Positions 1 to 10,542 of a DNA stretch of 64,000 nt are shown piece by piece (position 1 is the first letter of the stretch; each line of letters begins with the position of its first letter). The stretch spans positions 152,474,840 through 152,538,839 of the forward strand of contig OX328123.1 of the NCBI GenBank assembly GCA_946811695.1, given 5' to 3'. A model generated the notes under the pieces. The model was given only the letters and a program-made list of their open reading frames with translations, was not told where the DNA came from and searched no databases. Position numbers and translations under genes: made by a program. Source of the DNA: Gonocerus acuteangulatus (Eukaryota; Arthropoda; Insecta; Hemiptera; Coreidae).

Positions 1-659
1 GTAGGAGCCTCGACAGTTTCAAGACATTTGAAGGAAATCGACAAATCCAAAACTGACATTTCATACGGTATTTCTCCGATTGACATCGCCTAATCAAAAC
101 TTTCATTAGAATCTTTTTTGTAGATAATTTAGTAAGCTTTCTAATGGTATTCTTCCGTTTCCCAAATTCTCAACCTTTTTCGAGATATTAAGGAAAGTAT
201 ACAAAGTTACCAAAACTTTTTTATGCCTGTTAATAAAATATTTTATTCTAACCCTTCCTTAACTCCAAACGCAACCACAATTTCAACATATTAGTTTTAA
301 TGGAAGTAGAACATGTAGTAAATGTTTCAACTGAATCCCTTGATTCTAAGTACCCAAACCAAAAACGGCATTCAAAAATTATTTTTTCAGTTTTCTCGAA
401 AACGGTTAAAGCTATCGCCTTGAAAATGGTTCCATTCGTTTTCCTAGCCCAAGAAGCCTATAAAAAGAGTACTTACAAGCTTATGAACTCAAAAACGTAA
501 GCGTTACGATTTTTTTTGCGCGAATTTCGCCCCAAACGCCATCTTCCAGTGGGCGGATTTTGCTGGTTAACGAACTTGACCTTTCAAATTGGACGACAGA
601 TTTTTGTACCAAATTTCATCAAAATCGGACCATTCGTCTTCTATTTAGAGAGCGAACAG

Positions 660-715
<56 letters not shown>

Positions 716-881
716 AATATATACATATATATATATATATACAAATTTGAACCACCGTTATTTTCGGTTTCTAGGGGTTCTGAAACGCAAAATTTTCTAG
801 TCGGCACTTCCGGATTGTTTCATTGTATCAACCTTATAAGCGGGGTTCCTCCCTATGGGGGAGGGAGGAACCGCGCTAAAA
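1..881 (+). mobile_element. Helentron-like non-autonomous element, family A, 3' part (copy A1)
   Basis: The sequence matches copies at about 9190-10419 and 13884-15002. It runs through a (TA)n tract (about 664-711) to a strong 3' hairpin (stem 844-854 with 862-872, loop 855-861) followed directly by GCGCTAAAA. The 5' end lies left of the window. A subterminal inverted repeat, an internal microsatellite and a 3' hairpin just before the end are the known layout of Helentron-associated (HINE/DINE-1-like) elements. No coding capacity is visible. The element abuts the LTR that follows and probably inserted into its A-rich end. Confidence 0.65.
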
Positions 882-1199
882 AGAAAACAACAAGATACTC
901 AAGAGCTGGTAACTATATTGAGATAAGTACAAAATGTTTCCAGTAAGATAACAAATACATGTACACATATATATATACCTTAAATATAATAAATATCTAT
1001 GAATACCAAAAAAAAATAAATAAATTCCCAATAAAAGGGTAAGCATGAATATATATATATTTTAAATATCACAAGAAGAATTAATATCATTCCAATACAG
1101 AATAATATAGCAAAAGGTATCGATAGATAAACATATATGTATATACACCAGATACTATCAGTAATCTGGGAAGAACAAAATTAGACTCTTAATAAAAGC

Positions 1200-1280
<81 letters not shown>

Positions 1281-1411
1281 TCACAAGAAGAATCAATATT
1301 ATTCAAGTATTGAATAATATAGCAAAAGGTATCGATAGATAAACATATATGCATATACACCAGATACTATCAGTAATCTGGGAAGAACAAAATTAGACTC
1401 TTAATAAAAGC

Positions 1412-1452
<41 letters not shown>

Positions 1453-2510
1453 TCACAAGAATAATCAATATTATTCAAGTATTGAATAATATAGCAAAAG
1501 GTATCGATAGATAAACATATATGCATATACACCAGATACTATCAGTAATCTGGGAAGAACAAAATTAGACTCTTAATAAAAGCATAGATATATATATATA
1601 GAAATATCACATTTAATTTGGGAAAAACACAATTCTCAAAAACTCATAAAATCCCGTAGTCTGGCCTGGCCAATAACTACTTGAGAATAATACATGACGG
1701 TAAAACTGAAGTCCATAACTATCCAACAAATTGGCATAGAAAACACATACTGAAGAATTATCGAATTGCAACTACATGTACAATTCCACAACCTGGCATA
1801 GCCACCAATATCAAATTACAACACAAAATTTTGGTAATCTGGCATTGCCAATAACTTATTTAGCGATAATAAACTTAACTTTTCCCAAGTTTTTAAACTA
1901 TGCACAATATAGTTACTTGCACTCATGGCAGTAATTGAACGACAAAATTTGACATAATGAGGCCTGGAGATTAATAAAACGTGGAGCCTGGTGTCCAGCA
2001 GAAGATAAAATGTATGGGTTACTCATTTGTCCCACAATATGCTCTAAAAGCCTACCACATGGAGTTCCAATCACATGTTCGGCCAAAACGATAAACGGAG
2101 AAGACAAATGCCGCCTCTTCGTGCTACTGGATCTTCAGTTTCATTATTAACAAAAAAAGGACGCCTCAGTCCCTCCTTAAAAAGCTGGAAACCTCATACT
2201 TGCAACAAAAAAAAACTTTTCTTCCCTGGCACTAGCGTCTACCTACGCCATTTTTCACAGACTCCCCTAGAACCGACGCCTCTTCTCCCCAAGGCCTACC
2301 GACCACGGGAAAAAAAAACAAAAGAATAAAAATCTTAAATTATATACGAAACTGTTACATCCAAAATGGAGAAGAAAATTGACTATCTTTTGTGGATAGT
2401 AAACATTTACAAGTGGTGCGAATTCCAAATAAAATATAAAACGTGAAATGTTATCAGTCCAAAGAGGTAGAGAAAGCAGGTTCTCACTCCCCGCAGGGTG
2501 CCACGTCACA
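882..2510 (-). repeat. 3' LTR of the Gypsy-type element
   Basis: It is a direct repeat of 5436-6294 plus 17631-17873. It holds about 530 bp (near 1843-2376) missing from the other LTR, which is a deletion there or an insertion here. The site where the foldback element entered the other LTR is uninterrupted here (tgaagtccata at 1707-1717), which is an internal empty-site control. The boundary facing the coding region is TGTGACGTGG on the minus strand, ending at 2510. Confidence 0.75.
1070..1610. repeat. Minisatellite with (TA)n spacers inside the LTR
   Basis: About three copies of a roughly 140-bp unit (gaaatatcacaagaagaatc through ctcttaataaaagcata) are separated by (TA)n tracts of different length. 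The same array lies at about 5640-6180 in the other LTR, so it predates the insertion of this element. Confidence 0.8.
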
Positions 2511-2525
2511 ATACCCCCTTCCTTA
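2511..2525 (-). other. Candidate polypurine tract
   Basis: The minus strand reads AAGGAAGGGGGTAT directly before the LTR start TGTGAC. A purine run next to the 3' LTR is where plus-strand priming occurs in LTR retrotransposons. The call rests on position and base composition. Confidence 0.6.
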
Positions 2526-2547
2526 GAGGGAGAACCGCCAGAAATTA

Positions 2548-5112
2548 TCAACGATTGTAGGGTTTGAGATTACGAGCATGCCATTTCCCTGCTTGTGATC
2601 CTTTCTCATCTTCCAACCAACAGACTCCAGCTGGGCTAACACGGGTGACCTTGAAAGGACCGATAAACTTGGGCACTAGCTTGGCACAGAACGAATTGGG
2701 TTTAGAGGATTGCGGAAAGCTCTTGCTGAGGACTTGATCTCCAGGCTTGAAGGTCTCTTCCCTTCGTCTAAGGTTGTAACGGTTCATCTGTGTATCTTGG
2801 GCTTTCACCACATTTTCTTCTACAGCGTGGAAGATCTCCTTCATTTTCTTCATACGTTGAGCCCATCTTTCCTTGGCTGGACTAACATCCTGATTCAGAT
2901 CAATATCATGGTCATGACTAGTAAAACGGGGGCTATTAGCCATGCGGAGTTCCCGACCATAATTGAGGAAAGCCGGAGAGAACTTGGTGGACTCTTGGCA
3001 AACGGAATCGAGCGCAAACTGGATTTCGCCAATGAACTTATCCCAGTTCTTGTGAGATCCCTGCAAGTAAGAAGTGATGATCTGTTTAATGTTACGATTA
3101 GACCTTTCAACAGGATTGGCTTGGGAATGATAGAAAGGTGTGCGGTGATGATAGATACCGCAAGACTCGGTGATCTTACCAATACATTTGCTTACGAGAT
3201 TAGTACCATTGTCGGTGATGATGACTCTGGGACAACCAAAACGGTTAAGGATGACATTTCTAAACTTTTCAGCAACCAAAGCAGCAGAGGTATTCCTTAA
3301 GGGGACCAACTCCAACCAACGTGTGAAAACATCTTGAAACACCAAAAGGTGGGTAAATCCTTGAGCACTACGAGGATAAGTGCCCATTATGTCAAAGCTG
3401 ACGCAATCCCAAGGGGCTTGGATATGCCGATGCTGCATCCATCCTCTACTGGGCTGATTATTGGCTTTCACTATCTGACAAACTTTGCAACGGCGAACAA
3501 AACGTGAAATATCATCATACATACCAGGCCAGTAATATGATTGTGCAACGCGCCAATAGGTCTTGGCAATACCAGGGTGTCCTGCTTGTGTAGCTGCATG
3601 GTTCTCCTCCATAACCTTGTTCCTTTGGTACGAGGGCACGACTAACTTCCAAGCTTCAGGTTCTTCTCGATCCATTCCATTCTTCTTGGCATCTTTTCGA
3701 TAATAGTACAGACGTTCTTGACGAACCATCCATTCAGGGTCGTTATGAGGCTGACTCTTCACCCGCTTCATCTTCAAATCATACCATAAATCAGCAGGGC
3801 CAACTGCTTCTACTGAAAATACTCTGGGGGCTGAACCACCCGGGATTCCCGGTTTACACTTGGGACAATTAATTTTTGTTACTCCAGAATGTCCACACCT
3901 AAAACAAAATCGTGATCGGGGCAAAGTGCATTTACGATATACATGAGGTCCTTTACAATTCCAGCATTGCAGTGGAGCTTTTCTTCGAACCGGTGGTGGA
4001 GCTTTATCTTGATGTGGGCGAGGTGCAACAGGACAAGCTAGAACAGGGGAGCAATAAGATACCTTCAGGCTTTTATTCTCCTCCGATGGAGAGGATGAGT
4101 TGTCCTCTACTGAATATAACTGGTATGTCGGGGAGGTAATCCTCTTCTTTTTGCCAGCTGAACTGTCAGGCTTCTTCACGGGTCGAACTTCTTCAGACAT
4201 CAACTCTGCTGTCCGACTGCGACTGGTTATAAATTTAATTAAATCATCATATGAAGGAAAGGAAGTAGATGAATATTCATCTTCAAATGCGCGACGACTA
4301 CCAGGATCTAGGTTTGTCAAAGCCAATTGCAATTTCATGAAGTCCTTAATATCAGGAATACCAACTTTTTCCAAAGCACAAAAGCTATTAGTATGGGTGG
4401 TTAAAAACCGCTGAAGTTCCTTATGTGAACCATTCGACAGAGGAGAAAACTCCATGACCTTACGGAAATATATACTGGCCAAGCGTCTCTTATTTTGATA
4501 TCTATTCTTCAAGGCCTCTAAAGCAATGACATAATTTTGGGGAAGTAAATCAATTCCAGTGATGACCGAGAGTGCATCACCAGATAATGAAGATCTTAAA
4601 TATTGAAACTTTGTAATATCGGAAATATTTTTATTGTTATCAACGACAGATTCGAACAATGACAGAAATTCCACAAATTTCTCAGTTTCCCCTGAGAATG
4701 TAGGAATAGAGATACGAGGGAGGAGGTTATCACTGAGCGGAGTAACATGAGTAATTTCTCCTTTATTCAAAGGTTGAACAGTTGCTGTCTGCGCAAAGGC
4801 AAGATAATTCTCTTTTGCCTGATCTACTGCATCAGAGAAAGACCTTTCCTCCGCTGAGACCGAGATGGTGAAATTCCCACTTTCATTATCGTCTAATGAG
4901 ACATTAAAGAGCTCAATTGCTGCACGGATTTCTGCCCATTCCACTTCCGACTTAACCAACCTATCAAATTTAGTTCTAAACTTAGAAGCAGTTTCAGCTG
5001 TCAATGTTCTTGACGCCTGATAAATCTCGCTGACCAAGGCAAACACTGTTCCCCTACGAGAAAGTAAAAGTTTATGTTTTTGTGCGGTAGACAACTTCTC
5101 AAATGAAGACAT
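2548..5112 (-). CDS. Gag-integrase fusion ORF lacking protease, RT and RNase H
   Basis: This is an 854-residue uninterrupted frame starting at the ATG at 5112. Residues about 130-300 resemble the DUF1759-type Gag domain (PTFSGE at about 137). A zinc knuckle lies near 382 (CWNC..H....C); a second at about 400-415 has lost its histidine. From about 430 the protein jumps straight to the linker normally found between RNase H and integrase (LWYDLK, WMVRQERLYYYR). An HHCC zinc-binding domain (about 505-543) follows, then an integrase core with D near 574 (SFDIMG), D near 631 (ITDNGTN) and E near 666 (NPVERSN), the last pair 34 residues apart as in many animal Gypsy integrases. A GPF-containing C-terminal domain lies near 815-825. 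Gag packages RNA and integrase joins cDNA to the host genome. The missing middle has been lost without breaking the frame. It may be a mobilisable deletion derivative or, less likely, a retained gene. Confidence 0.85.
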   Translation of the reverse strand: MSSFEKLSTAQKHKLLLSRRGTVFALVSEIYQASRTLTAETASKFRTKFDRLVKSEVEWAEIRAAIELFNVSLDDNESGNFTISVSAEERSFSDAVDQAKENYLAFAQTATVQPLNKGEITHVTPLSDNLLPRISIPTFSGETEKFVEFLSLFESVVDNNKNISDITKFQYLRSSLSGDALSVITGIDLLPQNYVIALEALKNRYQNKRRLASIYFRKVMEFSPLSNGSHKELQRFLTTHTNSFCALEKVGIPDIKDFMKLQLALTNLDPGSRRAFEDEYSSTSFPSYDDLIKFITSRSRTAELMSEEVRPVKKPDSSAGKKKRITSPTYQLYSVEDNSSSPSEENKSLKVSYCSPVLACPVAPRPHQDKAPPPVRRKAPLQCWNCKGPHVYRKCTLPRSRFCFRCGHSGVTKINCPKCKPGIPGGSAPRVFSVEAVGPADLWYDLKMKRVKSQPHNDPEWMVRQERLYYYRKDAKKNGMDREEPEAWKLVVPSYQRNKVMEENHAATQAGHPGIAKTYWRVAQSYYWPGMYDDISRFVRRCKVCQIVKANNQPSRGWMQHRHIQAPWDCVSFDIMGTYPRSAQGFTHLLVFQDVFTRWLELVPLRNTSAALVAEKFRNVILNRFGCPRVIITDNGTNLVSKCIGKITESCGIYHHRTPFYHSQANPVERSNRNIKQIITSYLQGSHKNWDKFIGEIQFALDSVCQESTKFSPAFLNYGRELRMANSPRFTSHDHDIDLNQDVSPAKERWAQRMKKMKEIFHAVEENVVKAQDTQMNRYNLRRREETFKPGDQVLSKSFPQSSKPNSFCAKLVPKFIGPFKVTRVSPAGVCWLEDEKGSQAGKWHARNLKPYNR

Positions 5113-5418
5113 GATGACAATTATACAAGAAACGATACTAAATAAATATAGAATAAAAATAGGAACTAACCACTACTAGGGTAAGACAGATATTAGACAA
5201 AGAAGAGCGAATATAAAAATCTATGTAACATAAGAAGCTAAATTACCAAATAAAAGTGGAACCAAAAGTCCAATGTTCGGGCGCCATTAAATTGTGCTGA
5301 AATAAATTTAATTTGAAAGAATATTAAAACTATAAAAAAACACAATTTAAAGCAAGACTCACCAACACCTGGGGTGGTACAATTTATCCGGATAGACCAA
5401 CGGATAGCCAGGTTCAAT

Positions 5419-5435
5419 GAGGTATGAAACCCAGG
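5419..5435 (-). other. Candidate tRNA primer-binding site
   Basis: On the minus strand the LTR end ..ATTTGGATCA is followed by CC and then TGGGTTTCATACCTC. A segment starting TGG next to the 5' LTR is typical of a site pairing with a tRNA 3' CCA end. I cannot name the tRNA. Confidence 0.4.
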
Positions 5436-5772
5436 TGATCCAAATAAAAAAAAAGAAAACAACAAGATACTCAAGAGCTGGTAACTATATTGAGATAAGT
5501 ACAAAATGTTCCCAGTAAGATAACAAATACATGTACACATATATATACCTTAAATATAATAAATATCTATGAATACCAAAAAAAAAATAAATAAATTCCC
5601 AATAAAAGGGTAAGCATGAATATATATATATATATTTTAAATATCACAAGAAGAATTAATATCATTCCAATACTGAATAATATAGCAAAAGGTATCGATA
5701 GATAAACATATATGTATATACACCAGATACTATCAGTAATCTGGGAAGAACAAAATTAGACTCTTAATAAAA

Positions 5773-5839
<67 letters not shown>

Positions 5840-5968
5840 TCACAAGAATAATCAATATTCTTCAAGTATTGAATAATATAGCAAAAGGTAACGCTAGATA
5901 AACATATATGCATATACACCAGATACTATCAGTAATCTGGGAAGAACAAAATTAGACTCTTAATAAAA

Positions 5969-6027
<59 letters not shown>

Positions 6028-6294
6028 TCACAAGAAGAATCAATATTATTCAAGTATTGAATAATATAGCAAAAGGTATCGATAGATAAACATATATGCA
6101 TATACACCAGATACTATCAGTAATCTGGGAAGACCAAAATTAGACTCTTAATAAAAGCATAGATATATATATATATAGAAATATCACATTTAATTTGGGA
6201 AAAACACAATTCTCAAAAACTCATAAAATCCCGTAGTCTGGCCTGGCCAATAACTACTTGAGAATAATACATGACGGTAAAACTGAAGTCCATA
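5436..6294 (-). repeat. 5' LTR of the Gypsy-type element, part 1
   Basis: It is a direct repeat of the LTR at 882-2510, including the minisatellite with (TA)n spacers (5640-6180). It stops at 6294 with tgaagtccata (6284-6294), where the foldback element begins. The LTR resumes at 17631 with the same 11 bases. Confidence 0.8.
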
Positions 6295-8040
6295 GCCCTA
6301 TTACGCTGGAACAGCAACATTGCAACCCCAACTTCTAACATACTCAGTAATTTGTTGCTAATTTGTTGCTAATTTGTTACACTATTTTCAAATTTGTTGC
6401 TCCGGCCGTTTCTGAGAAAACGTGGCTGTGCTAGCGTAATATTACGCCAGCACAGCCACCCCCGTAACTTTTGATCTAATTGTCTCATGAAATTCAGATT
6501 GGTACCAGAATTTGTTGCTAATTTGTTGCTCTAGAATGACACCAATCACTAATTTGTCGCTCCAGCCGTTTCCGAGAAAACGTGGCTGTGCTACCGTAAT
6601 ATTACGCCAGCACAGCCACCCCCGTAACTTTTGATCTAATTGTCTGACGAAATTTAGATTGGTACCAGAATTTGTTGCTAATTTGTTGCTCTAGAATGAC
6701 ACCAACCACGAATTTGTCGCTCCAGCCGTTTCCGAGAAAACGTGGCTGTGCTACCGTAATATTACGCCAGCACAGCCACCCCCGTAACTTTTGATCTAAT
6801 TGTCTCACGAAATTCAGATTGGTACGAGAATTTGTTGCTAATTTGTTGCTCTAGAATGACACCAATCACGAATTTGTCGCTCCAGCCGTTTCCGAGAAAA
6901 CGTGGCTGTGCTACCGTAATATTACGCCAGCACAGCCACCCTTGTAACTTTTGATCTAATTGTCTGACGAAATTCAGATTGGTACGAGAATTTGTTGCTA
7001 ATTTGTTGCTCTAGAATGACACCAATCACGAATTTGTCGCTCCAGCCGTTTCCGAGAAAACGTGGCTGTGCTACCTTAATATTACGCCAGCACAGCCACC
7101 CCCGTAACTTTTGATCTAATTGTCTGACGAAATTCAGATTGGTACGAGAATTTGTTGCTAATTTGTTGCTCTAGAATGACACCAATCACGAATTTGTCGC
7201 TCCAGCCGTTTCCGAGAAAACGTGGCTGTGCTAGCGTAATATTACGCCAGCACAGCCACCCCCGTAACTTTTGATCTAATTGTCTGACGAAATTCAGATT
7301 GGTACGAGAATTTGTTGCTAATTTGTTGCTCTAGAATGACACCAATCACGAATTTGTCGCTCCTGCCGTTTCCGAGAAAACGTGGCTGTGCTACCGTAAT
7401 ATTACGCCAGCATAGCCACCCCCGTAACTTTTGATCTAATTGTGTGACGAAATTCAGATTGGTACGAGAATTTGTTGCTAATTTGTTGCTCTAGAATGAC
7501 ACCAATCACGAATTTGTCGCTCCTGCCGTTTCCGAGAAAACGTGGCTGTGCTACCGTAATATTACGCCAGCACAGCCACCCCTGTAACTTTTGATCTAAT
7601 TGTCTGACGAAATTCAGATTGGTACGAGAATTTGTTGCTCTAGAATGACACCAATCACGAATTTGTCGCTCCTGCCGTTTCCGAGAAAACGTGGCTGTGC
7701 TACCGTAATATTACGCCAGCACAGCCACCCTTGTAACTTTTGATCTAATTGTCTGACGAAATTCAGATTGGTACGAGAATTTGTTGCTAATTTGTTGCTC
7801 TAGAATGACACCAATCACGAATTTGTCGCTCCAGCCGTTTCCGAGAAAACGTGGCTGTGCTAGCGTAATATTACGCCAGCACAGCCACCCCCGTAACTTT
7901 TGATCTAATTGTCTGACGAAATTCAGATTGGTACGAGAATTTGTTGCTAATTTGTTGCTCTAGAATGACACCAATCACGAATTTGTCGCTCCAGCCGTTT
8001 CCGAGAAAACGTGGCTGTGCAAGCATAATATTACGCCACG
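6295..8040 (+). repeat. Left arm: 160-bp tandem repeats with a TAATATTAC palindrome
   Basis: After a unique end (6295-6420) the unit GTGGCTGTGCT.. recurs at 6421, 6581, 6741, 6901, 7061, 7221, 7381 and 7541, then about every 150-160 bp to 8009. Each unit holds a 38-bp palindrome (for example 6422-6459, one mismatch) with TAATATTAC at its centre (6437-6445). The rest of the unit repeats aatttgttgct motifs. About eleven copies are present, the last ending at about 8038. Confidence 0.9.
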
Positions 8041-8458
8041 AGTTCGGACGCATAGCGCAGGAAATCACGTGACCTTGAGCAAGTTTTTTCATTAAGGCCA
8101 TAATTGGTTCGACAAATACGACCGATATTCCATTTTTCCTATATATTTAAGCCGAAATCGCCCTGAGAACACTTTGAAGTGAGTAACGAATATTTTAAGG
8201 TGAGTGCTAATTCCCATGATTTTCGAAGATTATGAAACGACTGTGTATGTAATTAAACATTTGTTTACATGGGCATATATAAGGGGGGGGGGCTGAGGGG
8301 CTGCAGCCCCTCCCGGAATTTTGATTTCATGGTAATAACCAGAGACCGAAAATAACTATTTTTATTTCAAATGAGTTTCACTTAACCTTTAATTTTTATT
8401 ATTAGGAAATAAAAATAGAAATTCCATCGTAATTGATAATATCAATTAGATATAAAAA
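8041..8458. other. Foldback interior, left: no gene seen
   Basis: No ORF of note. At about 8268-8340 there is a partial copy of the hAT-like MITE seen complete at 62269-62523 (catgggcatatataagg, then ctgcagcccc). The first 200 bp may be original interior sequence of the foldback element. Confidence 0.5.
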
Positions 8459-8603
8459 AGTCCGACTCGCAGGAACTGCCTCATCTTAGCGCGGTTCCGT
8501 TCTTATCCCTAGTCTAATTTCGAAAGATTAAAATAGAAGCAGTTATTATTTTGTTGAGAGGAGATCGTTGACCGTTGATGATGCAAGGTAGGGATTGTCC
8601 GGG

Positions 8604-8725
8604 TTAGGTCACTGCTACTTAATAATACATACCCCATATGTGTATGTATGTGGGCATATATATGCACATATGTGTGCGTGTATATGTGTATGTGTATATG
8701 CATATATATAAATATATATATATTA

Positions 8726-8763
<38 letters not shown>

Positions 8764-8915
8764 AGGTATATTTACATAGATATGTGCTATTAGTGTTAAA
8801 TATGTCCTACTTGTATTTACAGCCCTGATGAAGGCTTGAAGTTCAAGCCGAAACGTCGGCACAATGAAACCATTTTTACGGTAAAATGTAGTATTATTAA
8901 GTAGCAGTGACCGAA
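8604..8915. mobile_element. Short inverted-repeat element containing a hammerhead ribozyme
   Basis: About 28 bp at the left (ggttaggtcactgctactta) is repeated inverted at the right (aagtagcagtgaccgaaccc). Between them lie an alternating purine-pyrimidine microsatellite (8636-8762) and the ribozyme at 8811-8864. Hammerheads are known in the terminal repeats of Penelope-like retroelements and in retrozymes; no RT or GIY-YIG frame is present, so this would be a non-autonomous relative or fragment. Confidence 0.55.
8811..8864 (+). ncRNA. Hammerhead ribozyme, type I layout
   Basis: All core parts are present in order. CUGAUGA is at 8825-8831. Stem II is GGCUUG/CAAGCC (8833-8838 with 8844-8849) with loop AAGUU. 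GAAA is at 8850-8853. A one-pair stem III (C8854-G8855) leads into the cleavage triplet GUC (8855-8857). Stem I is GCC/GGC (8822-8824 with 8858-8860), extended by UUGU/ACAA (8811-8814 with 8861-8864) across a one-sided internal loop (8815-8821). Cleavage is predicted after C8857. A very short stem III is typical of the hammerheads of Penelope-like elements. The fold is inferred by eye. Confidence 0.8.
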
Positions 8916-10136
8916 CCCTGACAGTTATATTTTGGTTCCACCAGTCTTGAAAGGTAGGACTTACAATCTTACCTGGAAGGGTCGGCAACACTAGAAACCG
9001 TCCCGCTAGTTACAAGGTCTTGGAATCTTGGAACTCTATATTTCTAACAATAAATTGTTTTTGTTATTTTACTTAACCTGTTTTATTTTCGAATACATTA
9101 TCCAACTATAAGCAATTAAAAAATAACAAGGAATAAAATACAGACAAAAAGAACACTTCGAATAAGCGAAATCAATTACTTTAAAGCTTTAAGCTCTTAT
9201 TTCTCCGATTGACATCGCCTAATCAAAACTTTCATTAGAACATTTTATGTAGAGCATTTAATGAGCTTTCTAATGGTATTCCAACCACCAAAATGCCAAA
9301 ATTTACCAAAATTCTCAACAGTTTTCGAGATATTAATGAAAGTTCCCAAAATTTATATTATTTCTAGCAACAGAAAATTGGCCTCATTTTTCATATCCTG
9401 TTTTACACACAAAATGTTCGCAACATAAGAAATTACAAAAATAAAAAGCAATAAAAAACGAAGGGAAAGAGACAAAAATTACAACAAGAACGACAAAAAC
9501 CCGTTCATAAGAACAAAACAGACGTATTTGAAGTTTTAAGCACTTCTTTCTCCGATTGACATAACCTAATCAAAAATAGTTTTAGAATCTTTTTTGTAGA
9601 GAATTTAGTAAGCTTTTAAATAGTTTCTATCCACTTACCACGATTTCCCAACCGTGTTCGAGATATTAATGAAAGTATACGAACTTCCCAAAACTTTTCA
9701 TGTCTGTTCATAAAATATTTTATTCTAACCCTTCCTTAACTCCAAACGTAACAAAACTTTCAACATATTAGTTTTAATGAATGTAGAACATGCAGATAAT
9801 GTTTCAACTGAATCCCGTAATTCTAAGTACCCAAACCAAAAACGGTATTCAAAAACTATTTTTCCAATTTTCTCGAAAACGGTTAAAGCGATCGCCTTCA
9901 AAATGGTTTCATTCGTTTTCCTAACCCAGGAATCATATAAAACGAGTACTTACAAGCTTATGAACTCAAAAACGTAAGCGTTACGATTTTTTTTGCGCGA
10001 ATTTCGCCCCAAACGCCATCTTCCATTAGGCGGATTTTGCTGGTTAACGAACTTGACCTTTCAAATTGGACGAAGGATTTTTGTACCAAATTTCATCAAA
10101 ATCGGACCATTCGTCTTCTATCTAGAGAGCGAACAG

Positions 10137-10193
<57 letters not shown>

Positions 10194-10220
10194 TATACAT
10201 ATATATATATATATAAATAA

Positions 10221-10281
<61 letters not shown>

Positions 10282-10542
10282 AATTTGAACCACCGTTATT
10301 TTCGGTCTCTAGGGGTTCTGAAACGCGAAATTTTCTAGTCGGCACTTCCGGATTGTTTCATTGTATGAACCCTATAAGCGGGGTTCCTCCCTATGGGGGA
10401 GGGAGGAACCGCGCTAAAAATATAAAATATATTATATTTTACTATTTAAAAAAAAAATGTTTAATAATTTTTATTTCAAAACCTTAAAAATAAAAATTAT
10501 TCTAGAAAAATTATTTACACCCCCGTTAAAATATATATATAT

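Larger units (their letters stand above)
8459..10419 (+). mobile_element. Helentron-like element, family A, interrupted copy (A2)
   Basis: It starts AGTCCGACTCGCAGGAACTG, with TTAGCGCGGTT inverted relative to the 3' end AACCGCGCTAA. It ends with the hairpin GGTTCCTCCCT/AGGGAGGAACC and GCGCTAAAA at about 10411. A (TA)n tract fills 10139-10280. The 5' part is broken by other sequence, including the ribozyme-bearing element at 8604-8915. No coding capacity is visible. Confidence 0.65.

Noticed and set aside
516..946. ORFs of 60-130 codons running through (TA)n tracts (also near 10096, 14662, 42443)
   Set aside because: They encode only Ile-Tyr repeats from the microsatellite and have no conserved flanks.
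2710..3300. 196-codon plus-strand ORF opposite the integrase
   Set aside because: It is the antisense shadow of a well-supported integrase domain.
6422..8038. Integrated geminivirus-like genome
   Set aside because: The nonamer and hairpin are present but no Rep or capsid-like frame is seen; a palindrome centre can produce the same nonamer by chance.
6602..8101. 68-76 codon ORFs inside the 160-bp arrays (also 16797-17163)
   Set aside because: They repeat with the satellite unit and run through its palindrome; no coding signature.
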